NCBI GenBank assembly: GCA_029207755.1
Contig: JARCOQ010000008.1
Location: 24,355,021 to 24,419,020, forward strand
Length of the DNA stretch: 64,000 nt
Reading direction: 5' to 3'
Source of the DNA: Chamaea fasciata
Taxonomy: Eukaryota; Chordata; Aves; Passeriformes; Sylviidae
Each line of letters begins with the position of its first letter. Position 1 is the first letter of the stretch. Below are positions 36,546 to 48,707 of the stretch, piece by piece. Made by a program: the position numbers and the translations under genes. The notes under the pieces were generated by a model. It saw nothing but the letters and a program-made list of their open reading frames with translations. It was not told the origin of the DNA and searched no databases.

Positions 36546-39500
36546 CAGGTAAACAGGAGGAAGAAATCTTTAACAGAGAGCCTTGTCAAAGCTGTGCTGG
36601 ATCATCCAGTGAGCACTGGAGAACTTGGCAGGAGAAGAGTCACAGGGTTGGATCAGGGCTATTCATTTTTTGCAAACTGCTCCTGATGTTCCTTTTCTCG
36701 CACAGATGCACAGCATTCAAAGGTTTTGCCAGAGGTTCCTCTACACAGGTTCATGTCTCACTCTTTGACTGTTCATTGACATAAGCCTTGAAAGGAAAAA
36801 AAATTAACTTAATTGCTCTAGGGTGAAGGGGGAGAGAAAACATAATAATATTAAAAACATAACTGCAACCCACAGGATCTACAGGAGATGTGGAATAGGG
36901 AAGGGTGTGCTTGAGCAAATGCTAGGATGTCATTTGGCCAGACATTTATACCTCCAAGGTCACACAAGAGTTTTGACTGAATAATAAATTTTTTTTGTAT
37001 CTTATCCTGAAACCTGGGAAGACTGGGAAACAGCAGGGGTGGAGGAGTAATAGAGAGGGAAGGAAAAGGGGGGTTGTGGGAAAGCGACTCAGTCCTCACT
37101 GCTCTAAACCCTGTGGAGCCTGATCACACAAATATTTGCAGATCCTGGCAGTAGTCTGTCTAACACAGAGTATGTGACCATCTTAAGACTGATCCCACAT
37201 TTATTTTTCTTTAATTGCTGGATGCTGCAGCCTGTTGTTCCAGCTCCTGCAGTGGTGAGAAGTAAGAAGCTGGAATCATGAGTGTTGAACTCTATGTCCC
37301 CAAAGATTTTGCTGCTGTCTTCTTAGCTTGAAAGAGAAGATGGTCTAGGGAAAGAGAAGAAATTGTAAGGGGAAAAATTCCCATTAAGGACATTTTTCTT
37401 TCCCAGTGAGATTATGAGAAACTGTTCAGTAGGGGACTGGAATTCTGATATTGGTATCTTAAAGAGAAAGAACCAAGTCTACATTCTTCCAAAATATTCT
37501 TTCCCCTAAAAATTAAAACACCACCCTCTCCAAAAAATACTTTCTAACACTGTATGTGAGAAGAAAGTGGTATCAGGGCACAATTGTGTGCTGCCACCAC
37601 CTCTCTCCCTCATAAAGATAGACAGCAATTCCTAAGATATAAATTAGAGTAATTCATCTTCCCTTTGACATGATAAATACCCCTGATTCAGAGGCTTTTT
37701 TAACTCTCTGGTCCTACAGTGTCTCCTGCGAAGGGTTGTCTACACTTTGCTTCTCTAATCAAGGAGGAAAAAGCTGTTTGATTAAACTTGGTCTGCTAAA
37801 TCCAAGTTGAAAACCCAAATGAATCATGCTAACTGATAGCAACAAAACAAAAGCCTACAGGGATCTCAGAGGTTAAACCCAGGCTGCAGCACTGCATAGA
37901 ACTGCAGTGGCTTTTTCATTTCTGCAGATCCTGTTCTGTGTCAGTTGCCTACTGTAACACTCCAGATCACACTTCCTACCAAAAAAAAATATATGTGGGT
38001 CTACTTTTCAGTGGTCCTGTAGTACAAACTGCAAAAAGGAAATGTGATGCCACAGAAAGCTCGGGTCAAAAATTGCTAGCTCTTCTCTGTGTCTTTAGTG
38101 TTGTACGCTGACTTTTAATGCAGAAGAGAATTTGTGTTTTTAAGGAAAAAGAGGAAGAGACAGATAGGGGGCTTGGGATGTCAAAGATCCTTGTTGTAAA
38201 TGAAAGCAATTCAGTAAATGAAAGCAAACAGTAAACAATTTACTTTTGTGGAAAAGAGGGCAGGAATGAATGACGGCTTTTTCCTCTTAATGGAATGAGT
38301 GCTTTCTCTATAAATACAGTCTCTAAAATATATTATTATTTACAAATTTGTCTTTTGATAGACTTAATTTACATTTCTTTCTGAGATCACATGAATTATG
38401 AAATCAAGAGCAGGAACTATCATTGAGAATTTCCCCAAAAGACAATGCCTTTGTTTTTATCACCACTGCATTATAAACAGATAGATCACATCAGCAAAGG
38501 GTGTTATACTGAGGTTTGTGTCAGTAGATTCTGATGATTAGCACAGGCCAGCTGCTGCCTGCGAGATCTGCTGCTCCATGCATAAGACACTGCCTGAGGT
38601 GTAAAATCTCAGCTGAGACTGAAATCTGAACCATGGACTTGAATCATGCTCCAGTGGAAGGCTTTGTAGGTGTGATCCAAATCTGTTCTAGTCTGTAGAA
38701 AGTTTCCAAAGCTGAATGGAGTCAGACAGCAGAATTGTTTGTTTAGGTCCAGGGTGTAATGACAGTGAAGAATTTTGCTCAAGAGTAAAACTTTCATGTT
38801 GCCTCAGCTAGTAAGAAGAGATAGTGCAGGCTGCCAGATTGGGCCTAATGACCTTCAACCAGACTCTAATGCCTTCAGATTGTCCCATTTTTTTCCTAGG
38901 AAATGGATACAGACCTAGGCAGTGTCTTCAATTCTTTGTGGCTCCTTGGAAAATGGCCATAATCCCACCTTGACTCCAAAGAGATATCTTCTAACCAAAA
39001 AGAAATTGTGCATTACTCTAGTGGTCATTCCTCTGGTTGGAGAAATGGAGGCATTGACCACCTTTCTGTCACATTTCTGTAAACTGTAACTGCTCAGCTG
39101 TTGTCTGAGTAAAAATCAGGTAGCTGCTCACTGCAGCCAGGTGTTAGTACAAAACTTGAGGCACATGGGCCTGCGATGAGTTCAAGAGGCTGGGGACCCA
39201 GCTGTAGTAATAATCAACAGCTGTGCAGTAGCAGGTAGTAGAGGGATTGAATAAGATTAAGAACAAAAAATTGCCTGCTGCTCCTACTCAAACTGGTCAT
39301 CAGAAACAACAATTACTCAGAGGAACATGAGGATCACCCCACAGATTTCAAATAAACCAGTGGTTTGGTCTTTTTACATGCAAACACCACCAACTATGGC
39401 AAACCTTCTGGAAATAATAACAGCTTCAAGAGAAATTCTATTCTGTGGTGTGTAGGACCAGCTTTTCTCCTAATCTTCCACAGCAAACAGGGACATAAAA

Positions 39501-42399
39501 TGGCATATTCAAATCCGAAGGCAGTAGGGAATTTTAAAAAGCAGGATAGTAACATGAGTAACACAGTTCCAAGTCTGAGTTAGCATCAGCAACCACTTCC
39601 TTAGAAGGTGGGTGTCCTCACTGGAGAGTCTAAAGATGCCTGAATCTTCTGAAGTAGTCATAGTTTTAATACTTATATTACAAATACTTTGCAAGGGACC
39701 ACCTTCCTTGGATGCTGCTGGGTAATTATTTGCTCTTAATGATTGTTCTTGTGAAAGAAAATAGAAGGGGTGAGGAATTCCTTTCCTTCATGCTCTTTGT
39801 TAGCCTGTCAACTTTGGACTTCTACTGACTCCTTGTCCTGCTGGACAAACTGAGACTCATTTAAACTGTCCAGTTCAATAACATCAGAATAAGATGGTGG
39901 GTTTGGAAGAGTAGCAGTCATTTCCTGCACTCTTTCAAAGACCAGGCACCAGCTGAAGGTGTCTTTTAAAAGCTCCTACAAAGTAATACTGCTGTTAGTT
40001 TGAACTCCAGACCACTACAGAGTACTCCCCTAGCTTTCTCCCTCTGTTTCATTCCGGAATCTGGTTCATCTACCACATGCAGTTTTTGCACAGCCTGAAC
40101 TTGCTTGCTAGAGGTCAAACACTGATGCTTTTATTTCTGCCTCACCCCTCCCGACTGAAGAAAGAATAAATATTTGCTTAAAATTAAGCCCATTTTGGTC
40201 TGGAACTTCAGCAACAAAACAGTTTGGACACTCTGCAAAAGAAGAAATCATCCAGCATGCTTTGCCTTCCCCATCACCCTGGGATTCCAAAAAGACTCAA
40301 AGTATTTTGCACAATATTTGAAAATAAATATTGCTCATCTTTGAGCTGATAGTTTGGAGCCCAGATGGGCTCAGGATTTATAACGGAAAGAGTGATGCAA
40401 GCTTAACACTATGTGATCCATGTGTTGCTACCATCCAACAACCAGCTCCTGTTCAGTCGTCTTCTTGCATGAACAGTCTTTTTCTTCTAAAATATCCCAA
40501 GATTCCAAGACAATTCTGTTCTGATTAACTCCTTCCTGAAGAGTTTGGACCCCAACTGTGGTCAATTACTCTGCCTGAAGGACCAGTCAGTAACAGATAA
40601 TATTTTCTTATCATTTTTCTTTAGATTCCCTCTTCTCAGGAAGAACTTGCTTTTTTTCCTAGTGCAAATACATTTTCTTGAGATCTAGCTAGGACTGGGA
40701 AAAGGATCCAGGGAGACAAATTATGGTGTACCATTATTAATTTGGAGGTGGAGGAAGACAGAGAGGAGTCATCCATCACTCCCAGCCTTTTCTAAAGAGA
40801 GCCATCATGACTTGCCCACAGGCCTAATAATCTTCATCATTTTGAAAGGAAAACATCCCGCAAGGAAAAGTCAGGGAAGCTGGAGCTATTGAACAAGCTG
40901 ATCTATAAAGATAATTCTTTCCATGTTTCTTCAGTCCTGACTTGCTCAATGGTTTGAGTCATGAGAGCAGAATAATGCCAAGGTGTTATGGACTGGAAGT
41001 GCAGCTCCCTGCAGATAGGGACTTGGCTGGAGCATGAGCAATTACCTAAGAGGAGCATCCTGCAGCTGAACACAAAGCTTCCCACAGAATCCTGCTCCAG
41101 TGATCAGATCCATCTGAGACTCTCCCTGACCCTGGCCCATGGCCTCACCAAAGACCATGTGAGTACACATGAATCACATGAGGAGAGAGAGAACAGGGTG
41201 AGAAATGCCCCAGTGCAAGCCACTCCTTGCTCCCTTCCCTACTCTATGCCACCCCACCTTGAGCTGAACCAGTGGTTTTCCCACAGCAAAGCTGACTGTG
41301 GAGGCTGTGGAGAATAAAGGGAAGAAGGGGAGAGACAAGCCCAGTTCCAGGAGCAGGTGGACCCTGGTGTTGTGCGCAGCCAGGCACATGACTGTGCCGA
41401 TGTATGTATTATCCTTTATAAATAGCTACCAGCAGATGTTCAGCCAGCAAGTGGCTGTGCTGGTTGAAGCCATTACAGCTTGCAGATGCTTGGCACAGCC
41501 CTCCAGCCAAAGATTACCTCTCCTGGAGCTCTGCTGGCAGTCAGCTCTGCTGCAAGCAAAAGTCATCTGGATTAGCTCATACCACCTGGATCAGCTGCTT
41601 GAGCAGCACCGGCTGACTCTGCACTGGGGCAGATTAGGGACTGCTCACATCATCCTTTTGGTTGGTAGCAACCAGGGGCCCCACGTGGTCCAGGTCACAC
41701 AACAAGGTCTGGAGGAGGGTGTCTTACCTCTATCTGACCACCATGTGCAATTGGAAAGGCATGTCCACTTTTTGCATGCTCAGAAAGAAGGTAGTGTGAT
41801 AAAAGCTAGAACATATGGCCAGGAGCTTTTGTTCAGCCAATCAACTTTCTGATGATTTCAGAGCTCCTCTAACATTATTTCTTCCCTCTCCTTTTTTAGT
41901 CTGTCTGGCAATTCTTGTGTGGGAATTGCCCTTTTTATGACTTGTGCAGCTTCTAACACAATGGAAGACCACTGTATATCTAAAACTGACCAGCTAAAAG
42001 AAAGATGAGCAGATACATTTGCAGGGAAGTCATTTGGAGTTAACCTTTATCTTGTGCATGTAGAACGTGTCACAGCTGGACCAAACCTTATTCAGCACCT
42101 TTAACTGCTTCCATGGTATACCAGAGAAGAGTAGCTTGGTCATACTCCCCCATTTCTTTTCTGTGTCTTACACATCCAGTGTTACATTCACAAGCACGTA
42201 AAGAAATGGCAGAGCAGTGATGTGAACATATGCTGTGCTGGCACGTGTACGGTAAGATACACAGATGCAGGGAAACTTGTCCTGATTTAAATAAACCTAG
42301 CAAAGTGCCAGAGCACAGGGCAGGGAGAACCCCTCCAAAAAATTAAACAGAGAGTTAGGAAAACTGCAAGTTGGGAGCTATCTTGTATTTTCTCTCTCT
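36546..42399. other. Unique non-coding sequence, no gene supported
   Basis: The longest open frame of the window lies here (plus, open from about 41268 to the stop ending at 41852; no ATG near its start). Its conceptual product has no domain, signal or repeat that I recognise. A 'TTTTCCCACAG' stretch just inside its start could pass for a splice acceptor, but one such frame is expected by chance over 64 kb and six frames. The rest holds only short frames. Confidence 0.5.
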
Positions 42400-42730
42400 T
42401 TTTGTTTTTTGGCTTTTTTCAGCCTACAGCAAAATTGGTATCATTTACCCTCTGGCTGGGCTCAGATAACAAAAATATAACTCCTGATTCCCAGCCTCAG
42501 CAGTACCATTTTTGCTTTTTTAAAACCTGGAATCCAAATTTAATTAGCACAAAAATTAAAATGAAAATAAACCTGGAGATAACTGAACTCTGGGTCACAA
42601 AAGCAGAAAGCTGATTGACAGTTGAGGAGGATGAGGAGTTAAATGATGCAATTAGCTTCCTGCTGATTCCTCCATTCACCTATGTGGGGTTGATTTATAA
42701 AAAAATCAAGTATACTATCAGTATAGATGC
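42400..42730. promoter_or_regulatory. Candidate conserved non-coding element
   Basis: An open-frame-poor, repeat-free stretch containing 'TTTAATTAGCAC' (42539-42550), 'GCTGATTGACAG' (42611-42622, a TGIF/MEIS-like core) and 'GATGCAATTAGC' (42645-42656). Motif grouping suggests a possible enhancer. Inference only. Confidence 0.18.
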
Positions 42731-45700
42731 TCAGGCCAAAGCAAAATATAAACTTGCAGACACATAGGAGAGATCCTGATGAATTCCCTGGGAGAGAGCT
42801 TGGGAGCCATAGCCAAGCCTCACAAAGCAGTGAGCTCCTGTCATGCATCCAAGAGATTCAAGTATATTGACTTGCCCTGTGCTGTGTTTGCAAGCTGGAG
42901 CTCTTCTGTGAGATATCAGTTGCTACCTCAAAGCCTTGAGAAAACCTCAAGTGATTCAAACAGTGCTTGAAGATGAATATATGTGTAGAATAATTGCTCC
43001 ACTTTGACACATGAAACACCATTTTGTCAAGGCATGTGACTGAGGAAGGATTGGGATGCTAAGAAAAGGAGGAAAGAAATGGCTTTTAATAGATCCCATG
43101 AGCCACCACATGTTGGCTCACTTACATGGCTTCTCTCCCTGTGGGCGACCCTGTGCAGCCACACTTCTGCTTGACCCACAGACTAAAGGGACAGCAAGTA
43201 CCATTGTGCCACCTACAGACAGGTGGGTTTTCTTGCCATGAGCATCGTCCACTGGCCCACAGATGCTTCCCTGCTGTCACAGCTACATGAAGCATGAGGC
43301 TACCTGGGGCACCCTTGTGTGTGCACAGGAGCCCTCCTGCTCAGTGTCTTCCACACACAGGACATTCCACCAGAAAGAAAACAACTGCACAGATATTCTG
43401 CTGCAAGTTGGTGATCTCAAATGATCCTTGCTCCTGAAAGCTCTTCCATTGCTGGAAATCTAATAAATAAATAGAAATCCAGGATTACTAAGAAGACACC
43501 TCCTAAAGGACATCAAGTTAGCATTTCAGGTCCTCATGGGAAACCTTTCCCTTCAGCCTTGAAAAGGGAAAAGGACTGGGATGAGCAGTCCAGTGAAGTG
43601 AAGAAACAAAGCAATTAGCAGCGGAGCACCTTTCCCTTGATCCTTCTTCCAGGGACCCGTATCCATTGCACTATTTAGCATGAGCACCTTGGAGGAGAAA
43701 AGGTATCCAGGCTGTGAGCACATATTGTCTGTTTTGAACCACCCAGCAGCGCAGCTACTTGCGTAAAAGTTCTCCAACTTCTCTGCAATTTGATTGAAAC
43801 AAAATTGCAAAGACCTCCGTCTTTAATTAGTTTTCTAATCCAGTGCTTGTGGCTGAAATGAGTAAGGGAACATGGAATGGGAGAAGCTGTTAGCAGGAGA
43901 GGTGTGACAAGTATAAGGGGAAGCAATTTCTCCCATGAGCACAGCTGCTGACAGAGGAGACATCTGTCTGTACCATTAATCTCTATTGGGATTGTCAGTG
44001 GGATGCTGTGGGGAGGAAGCAGTTCACTCTGAAAACCAGCAGATTATCTAGTGTGGCTTTTAGCACTATACGAGGCATAGTTTTTAGCCTGAAATGCTCT
44101 CAGAGAGCATATTTACCTCTCCTTCAGAAGAAAAGAACACAAAAGAATTTAGGGACTTATGGTTGAATTGGGGACAAGCTTTCAAGATAGTCTTAACTTC
44201 ATGGAGTCTCCAATTTTGGCCCCGGAGGGCCATCTGCCCTCCAGGAACTGGATTTAAAGTAGATTTCAGCACATATAAAACACTGCCCCCCTCCTCCCCC
44301 CCGCCTCATCCCTCCTGGTGTCAGCTGCAGGAGAGAGGATCTTGTCTGTGCCATGGCACGCAGCATTGACACGGCTGTCCCAGCCCAGCTTGCCAGCTCA
44401 GAAGGAGAGCTGAATTTGTGGTGAAGATGGGCATCTGCTGACTCTCTGCACGAGTGCTGGAGCCTAGCCTGGGGGAGCCGCCAGTGTCGTCGTCTGTAGC
44501 TGCTCTTCTGAGAATGAAACAAAGCTGTTGTAGTATCAGCCTAGTTCCTTTCATGAGCAATAAATTCACAGTGAAAGCAGCAGAAACAAAGCTCTTCTAA
44601 ACCTACAAGAAAAGAGAAAGAGAAAGAGGAGGCTTAGCTTAAGTATTTCTTCTGGACCCTCTCTGTAATGGTAGGAAAATGCTCTGAAATCATGCTTCCT
44701 AGAGATGCAGAGCTAGGAGTCCACAGAAAGGCGGCAGACCCCAAAGAATAGCCAATTATACAATCAAACGAGCTGTTAATGGAAGTCATTCCCGGTTTTT
44801 TTTAGCTGGAAGATCCTCACAGTACAAGACCTTCAGGAGTTTGCCTCAAATCACCCTTCTTGCCTCTGCATGGGAGAGGAGACTGAAGTACTGCATACAT
44901 GCTGGAACTGTACACAGCTGGGTTGTGGGGTTTTTTTACAAATAGTAAATCAGTTACTCCAGATCTGGAGCAGAGCACAGGTTTCTTGAAGTCCGGATCA
45001 CGACATAACTCACAGCTTCTCCCCCCATCTGATGTGTGGGCAGGAGTCCAGTTGCAATCAGGCAGCGCTGTGCCCCGGCCACTTCTGTTCCGAAGGAACA
45101 ATGGGGTTTTACACCGTCAGGAACACGAACCCAGACATGCTACTTTGAGACCAGGCAGCCTGTCCCCCCAGTACTGCCAGTTGCTCTGTGAACTTACTGC
45201 CTTAATTAGAACTTGTTCAGAGATCTCTGGCTTGCCTTTCGTTGCTGGGTGGAGACATGCCGTGAGCAAGGGCTTTTTTGGGTTTGAGTTTTTCCCCTCT
45301 TTCGTTCCAGCAAAATTACAACAATGCCTGTTTCATGTTGTTCCATGGGGCTTCCCTTTGTAAAGAAAACTCATCAGCTTTGCTAATATAATCACTCAGT
45401 GATGCCATGTCAAAATGTGATTAAATGAATAACCACAGTCTTTTCAACACATCTCTCTGTGCAAACAGATGTTTAGAAAGAATGCAATATGTTGCAGGAA
45501 AAAAAGTCAGCAAGCAATAATGTCTAAGCAGTTGGGGCTGGAGTGTCATGCTATGGGTATGGCCACTGCAGCCGGTGGGGATAAATGAAGATAAAATTTC
45601 TTCCTGAAAATTCCAAGTTGTCAGCATCATTAACTCCCAGATCCTGACCGATTTCCAGCTCACTGCCACCTCCCCACCCCTCCTACAGTAGTGACGTCCC

Positions 45701-46007
45701 TTTCAGTTTGTGGGTTATTTTATGGGTTTTCCAGTGAACGCACTGATTGTTAGAAATGTCCAAGAGAAGCTTGTCAGAGGTGAGCTATTTTATTGCAGCC
45801 ACGATTTCTTAGGAGAAACCCATGGAACCATGTCTGGAAATCATGAACCTGTAGTTACTGTAGAGGCACTAGGCTTCAGAGCTTCTGTGGACCCTCAGTG
45901 TTGGTGGCAAAATGACCACCATGATCCACTCCATAGGAAAGACTGGAGTACTTCATACAGGAATTTCACCTTTTGGGTATAAAGGGTTTAAGTCACAAGA
46001 CCAACAG
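42731..46007. other. Unique non-coding sequence, no gene seen
   Basis: A somewhat GC-richer part at 44200-45130 has C-rich runs (44285-44303), more CpG than its neighbours, and a 154-codon plus-strand frame (44899-45363) without recognisable motif. A weak CpG-enriched regulatory patch is possible, but it falls short of a CpG island by eye. Confidence 0.5.

Positions 46008-46063
<56 letters not shown>
46008..46063. repeat. 56-base uninterrupted poly(A) run
   Basis: A pure run of 56 A. It could be the tail of a plus-strand retroposed copy, but no AATAAA signal was seen just upstream, and I found no matching target-site duplication of the downstream flank (GGAAGAAATTAAC) in the preceding kilobase. 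Such a pure run is unstable, and its exact length may be uncertain in the assembly. Confidence 0.95.
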
Positions 46064-46065
<2 letters not shown>

Positions 46066-48672
46066 AAGAAATTAACTACAATTCAGTCTGTCTAATGCAG
46101 CTACTTCTGTGGCCTTGGTGTCAAAAGTATATGAGCATTTCAGAAAGATTGTAGGATATTTCTCCTCTTAGTACTCATTACTGTTAATTATCCTTATTAC
46201 AGAGGACAGTTAAGGTACAGCTCCCACATTTCAGTATTTCTTCCTACCATAATTTTATAGGTCTACAAGGGACATAAGAAGTCCAAGATATCAGAGGTAT
46301 CCAAGATACTTGGTATCCAAACTTGTTTACAAGGAGTGGAGAGAGGTCAATATTAGAAGGTGATTCCCTTGTCTAACCATAGGTGTTTAACCATTTCCCT
46401 GAGCAAGGTTAATTCCCTCATTGCCCCGTCACGATTTTTACATCTTCTTGTTAAAGCATCTTCCCGGTCAAGGAGCTGATATTTGCTAAATGAGTTGTGG
46501 GACTTCTCTGCTATAGCTCTTGCTGCTCCTAGTATTTAAAAAAAAAAAAAAAAAAAGGATACTATGTTAAGGACATAAGTATCCTTTGGGATGCCTGACA
46601 TTCTAGACTTATAAAATAATGGGTGGATGATTATTAATGAACCCAATGAGGTGCTAGGAAAGAAAGTTACGACAAATGGGTGTTTGTTTATCCCCAGCTG
46701 AGCTCCCACAGGGTCAAAGTATCACACCCATGAATTCCTGGTGTGTTCACTTGTCTCCACATTAGTGCAGAAAAAGATAAGGTGGTGCCAATATTTCCAT
46801 TATGCTGCTTCATTTGCAGTTTTGAAAGTCAGCCATAAATAAAAGCACCCTGGAAGACATTTTGGCAGATGGCATCCTGACTCGTGAGTGACTCCAGTTG
46901 ATTTTGACTTCCATTTATATTTTCTGACATTTTTTTTCTTAAAAAGAAGACAAGAAAATTGCTTCAGATAAACACAAGACCCAAAACACTATGACGCAAA
47001 AGCATTACTATGGGCTACAAGACCTCTTACCAGGAGAGAAAAATAATGATGTGCAAATATCTGAAGATCATCCAAGAAGAGAGATCAGTCATTCAGGGAG
47101 GTCCAGGGTGGAGGGAGGCAAATGCAAGACACAGAGGATTAAGAGCAGTGGGTTAAGACATAGCAAAGGAAAAATTAACTTGAGGAAAACTTTCCTAAAG
47201 GTGGACTAGTCTCCCAAGGCAGGAGATGGAAACCTGATTGTTTGAGTCACGCAGCCCTGGACTGGCCCTGTGTCTGAAGGATTGTTGTGGTGAACTATTC
47301 TACACATGCAGGCAGAAGCCTGCGTACCTTGGAGATTTCTGTTCCCCACTTGGATGACTCACTTCAAAGTGCAGGATGAATTTCAAGCTGATGGGTTAAA
47401 CTGAGCAATGCTGGCCAGGATACATGTCTCTGCTAGGAGGGGAAGACTTCATTGCTTAGATAGTGCTAAAGTTTCACCTGCTCCAAAAGCATACCAGAAA
47501 TCATCAGTTAAGCCATCTTCACCCATCAGCACAAAAGAAGCACAGAAAACATTATCTTCCTACAATCCTGGCAGCTGATGAATGTTTATGGTGGAGAAGA
47601 GATTGTTTGTTTGAAGACGTAAAATACATGGAAATGGAGGAGAGAAAGATGGTTCAATGTCTGGGAAGACTGGGGGTGCAAATTTTAACTTTTATACAGC
47701 ACTGTAAGCATTTCAAAATGCTTCTCCGTTCAGGAAACTGAGTCACACCTAGAGCTCTCCCTTTCTCTCTCTTTATAGTTGCCTTTTGTGTTGTTCTAGA
47801 GAGGAATCTCCCCCGGCTCAGGTGAATCCTGTCTTCTTATTGACCCTCAAGTTGGTAGCTCACAGAGCTGCTCCTGCCTATTTGATCCAAGCCTGATTCT
47901 GCTCCTGGCCTAAGACATTTTCCTGGGGCAAAATAGTCTCCTTTTCTTTGAAGGCTCTGCTATTACTCAGCCAGTATGAAAATGGATCCCAGTACAGGAC
48001 CTTCAGTTTCACCTTTCCTTTTCATTAACAGCTTTTTGGAGGGTATCTTTCCAGCTGCTGCCTTCCCCCTCTGCTGCTGGTAACCAATGGAAACAATTGC
48101 TCATGTTTGCACTGAGTGGACATTCTTATTAATTCCAGCTCTAAACACAGAAATTGCACATTCTTTAGGAAAATGGGACTGATTCCAATTACACATCTCA
48201 GTTACCCTTCCATACCAGAATGACACACTTTGGGGTTTGAATGAGAGCAGTGTCCACTTACACTGGAACATGCTCTGCTTTACACCAGAGCTTAGGACCC
48301 TGGTATGGCACTAAACACCTTATTAGGCCAGTGGGTGTCTCCAGAGAATCTGGCATAGGTAGATGAAGGCAGGAGAGTCAGGGCAGGGCTGCTGTTGTAG
48401 GGCAGGCTGGAAGCCTGGGGTCTCAAACACCCTATCCTTGAACAGAAACCAAAGTGGAAATTTGGGCTATTCCAGATGGAGGACTGAGTTCAAGGGTGAC
48501 ATGGCTCAGAGAGGTTTATCCAGACCTTCTCTGAAATCTGACACAAACTTGGCCTGTTTGTTTCCATGAGGAGAGCATCTGCACGCCTTTTTGCAAATCT
48601 CCCAGCAACAATGATATAAATAAAACCCTAGACTACAGGGCTGTCCCAACAACTTGTCCTGCCCTTTCTTAC
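46064..48672. other. Unique non-coding sequence, no gene seen
   Basis: Contains a 19-base A run (46538-46556) running into a short hairpin: 'AAAGGATACT' (46554-46563) pairs with 'AGTATCCTTT' (46578-46587). Frames are under 95 codons and uninformative. Confidence 0.55.
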
Positions 48673-48707
48673 GGGGGGGGGGGAGGGGGGGGCGGGGGGG
48701 GGGGGGG
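48673..48707. repeat. G-rich tract, 33 G in 35 bases
   Basis: Runs of 11, 8 and 14 G separated by single A (48684) and C (48693). It is a strong candidate for G-quadruplex formation on the plus strand. A T-rich stretch follows at 48750-48793. Confidence 0.95.

Noticed and set aside
41268..41852. Longest open frame of the window, about 195 codons, plus strand
   Set aside because: No ATG near its start, no recognisable domain, and roughly one frame of this length is expected by chance over 64 kb in six frames at this composition. The opposite strand shows no coherent protein either.
44899..45363. 154-codon plus-strand frame in a GC-richer patch
   Set aside because: No motif or splice context; GC-richer sequence has fewer stops by chance.
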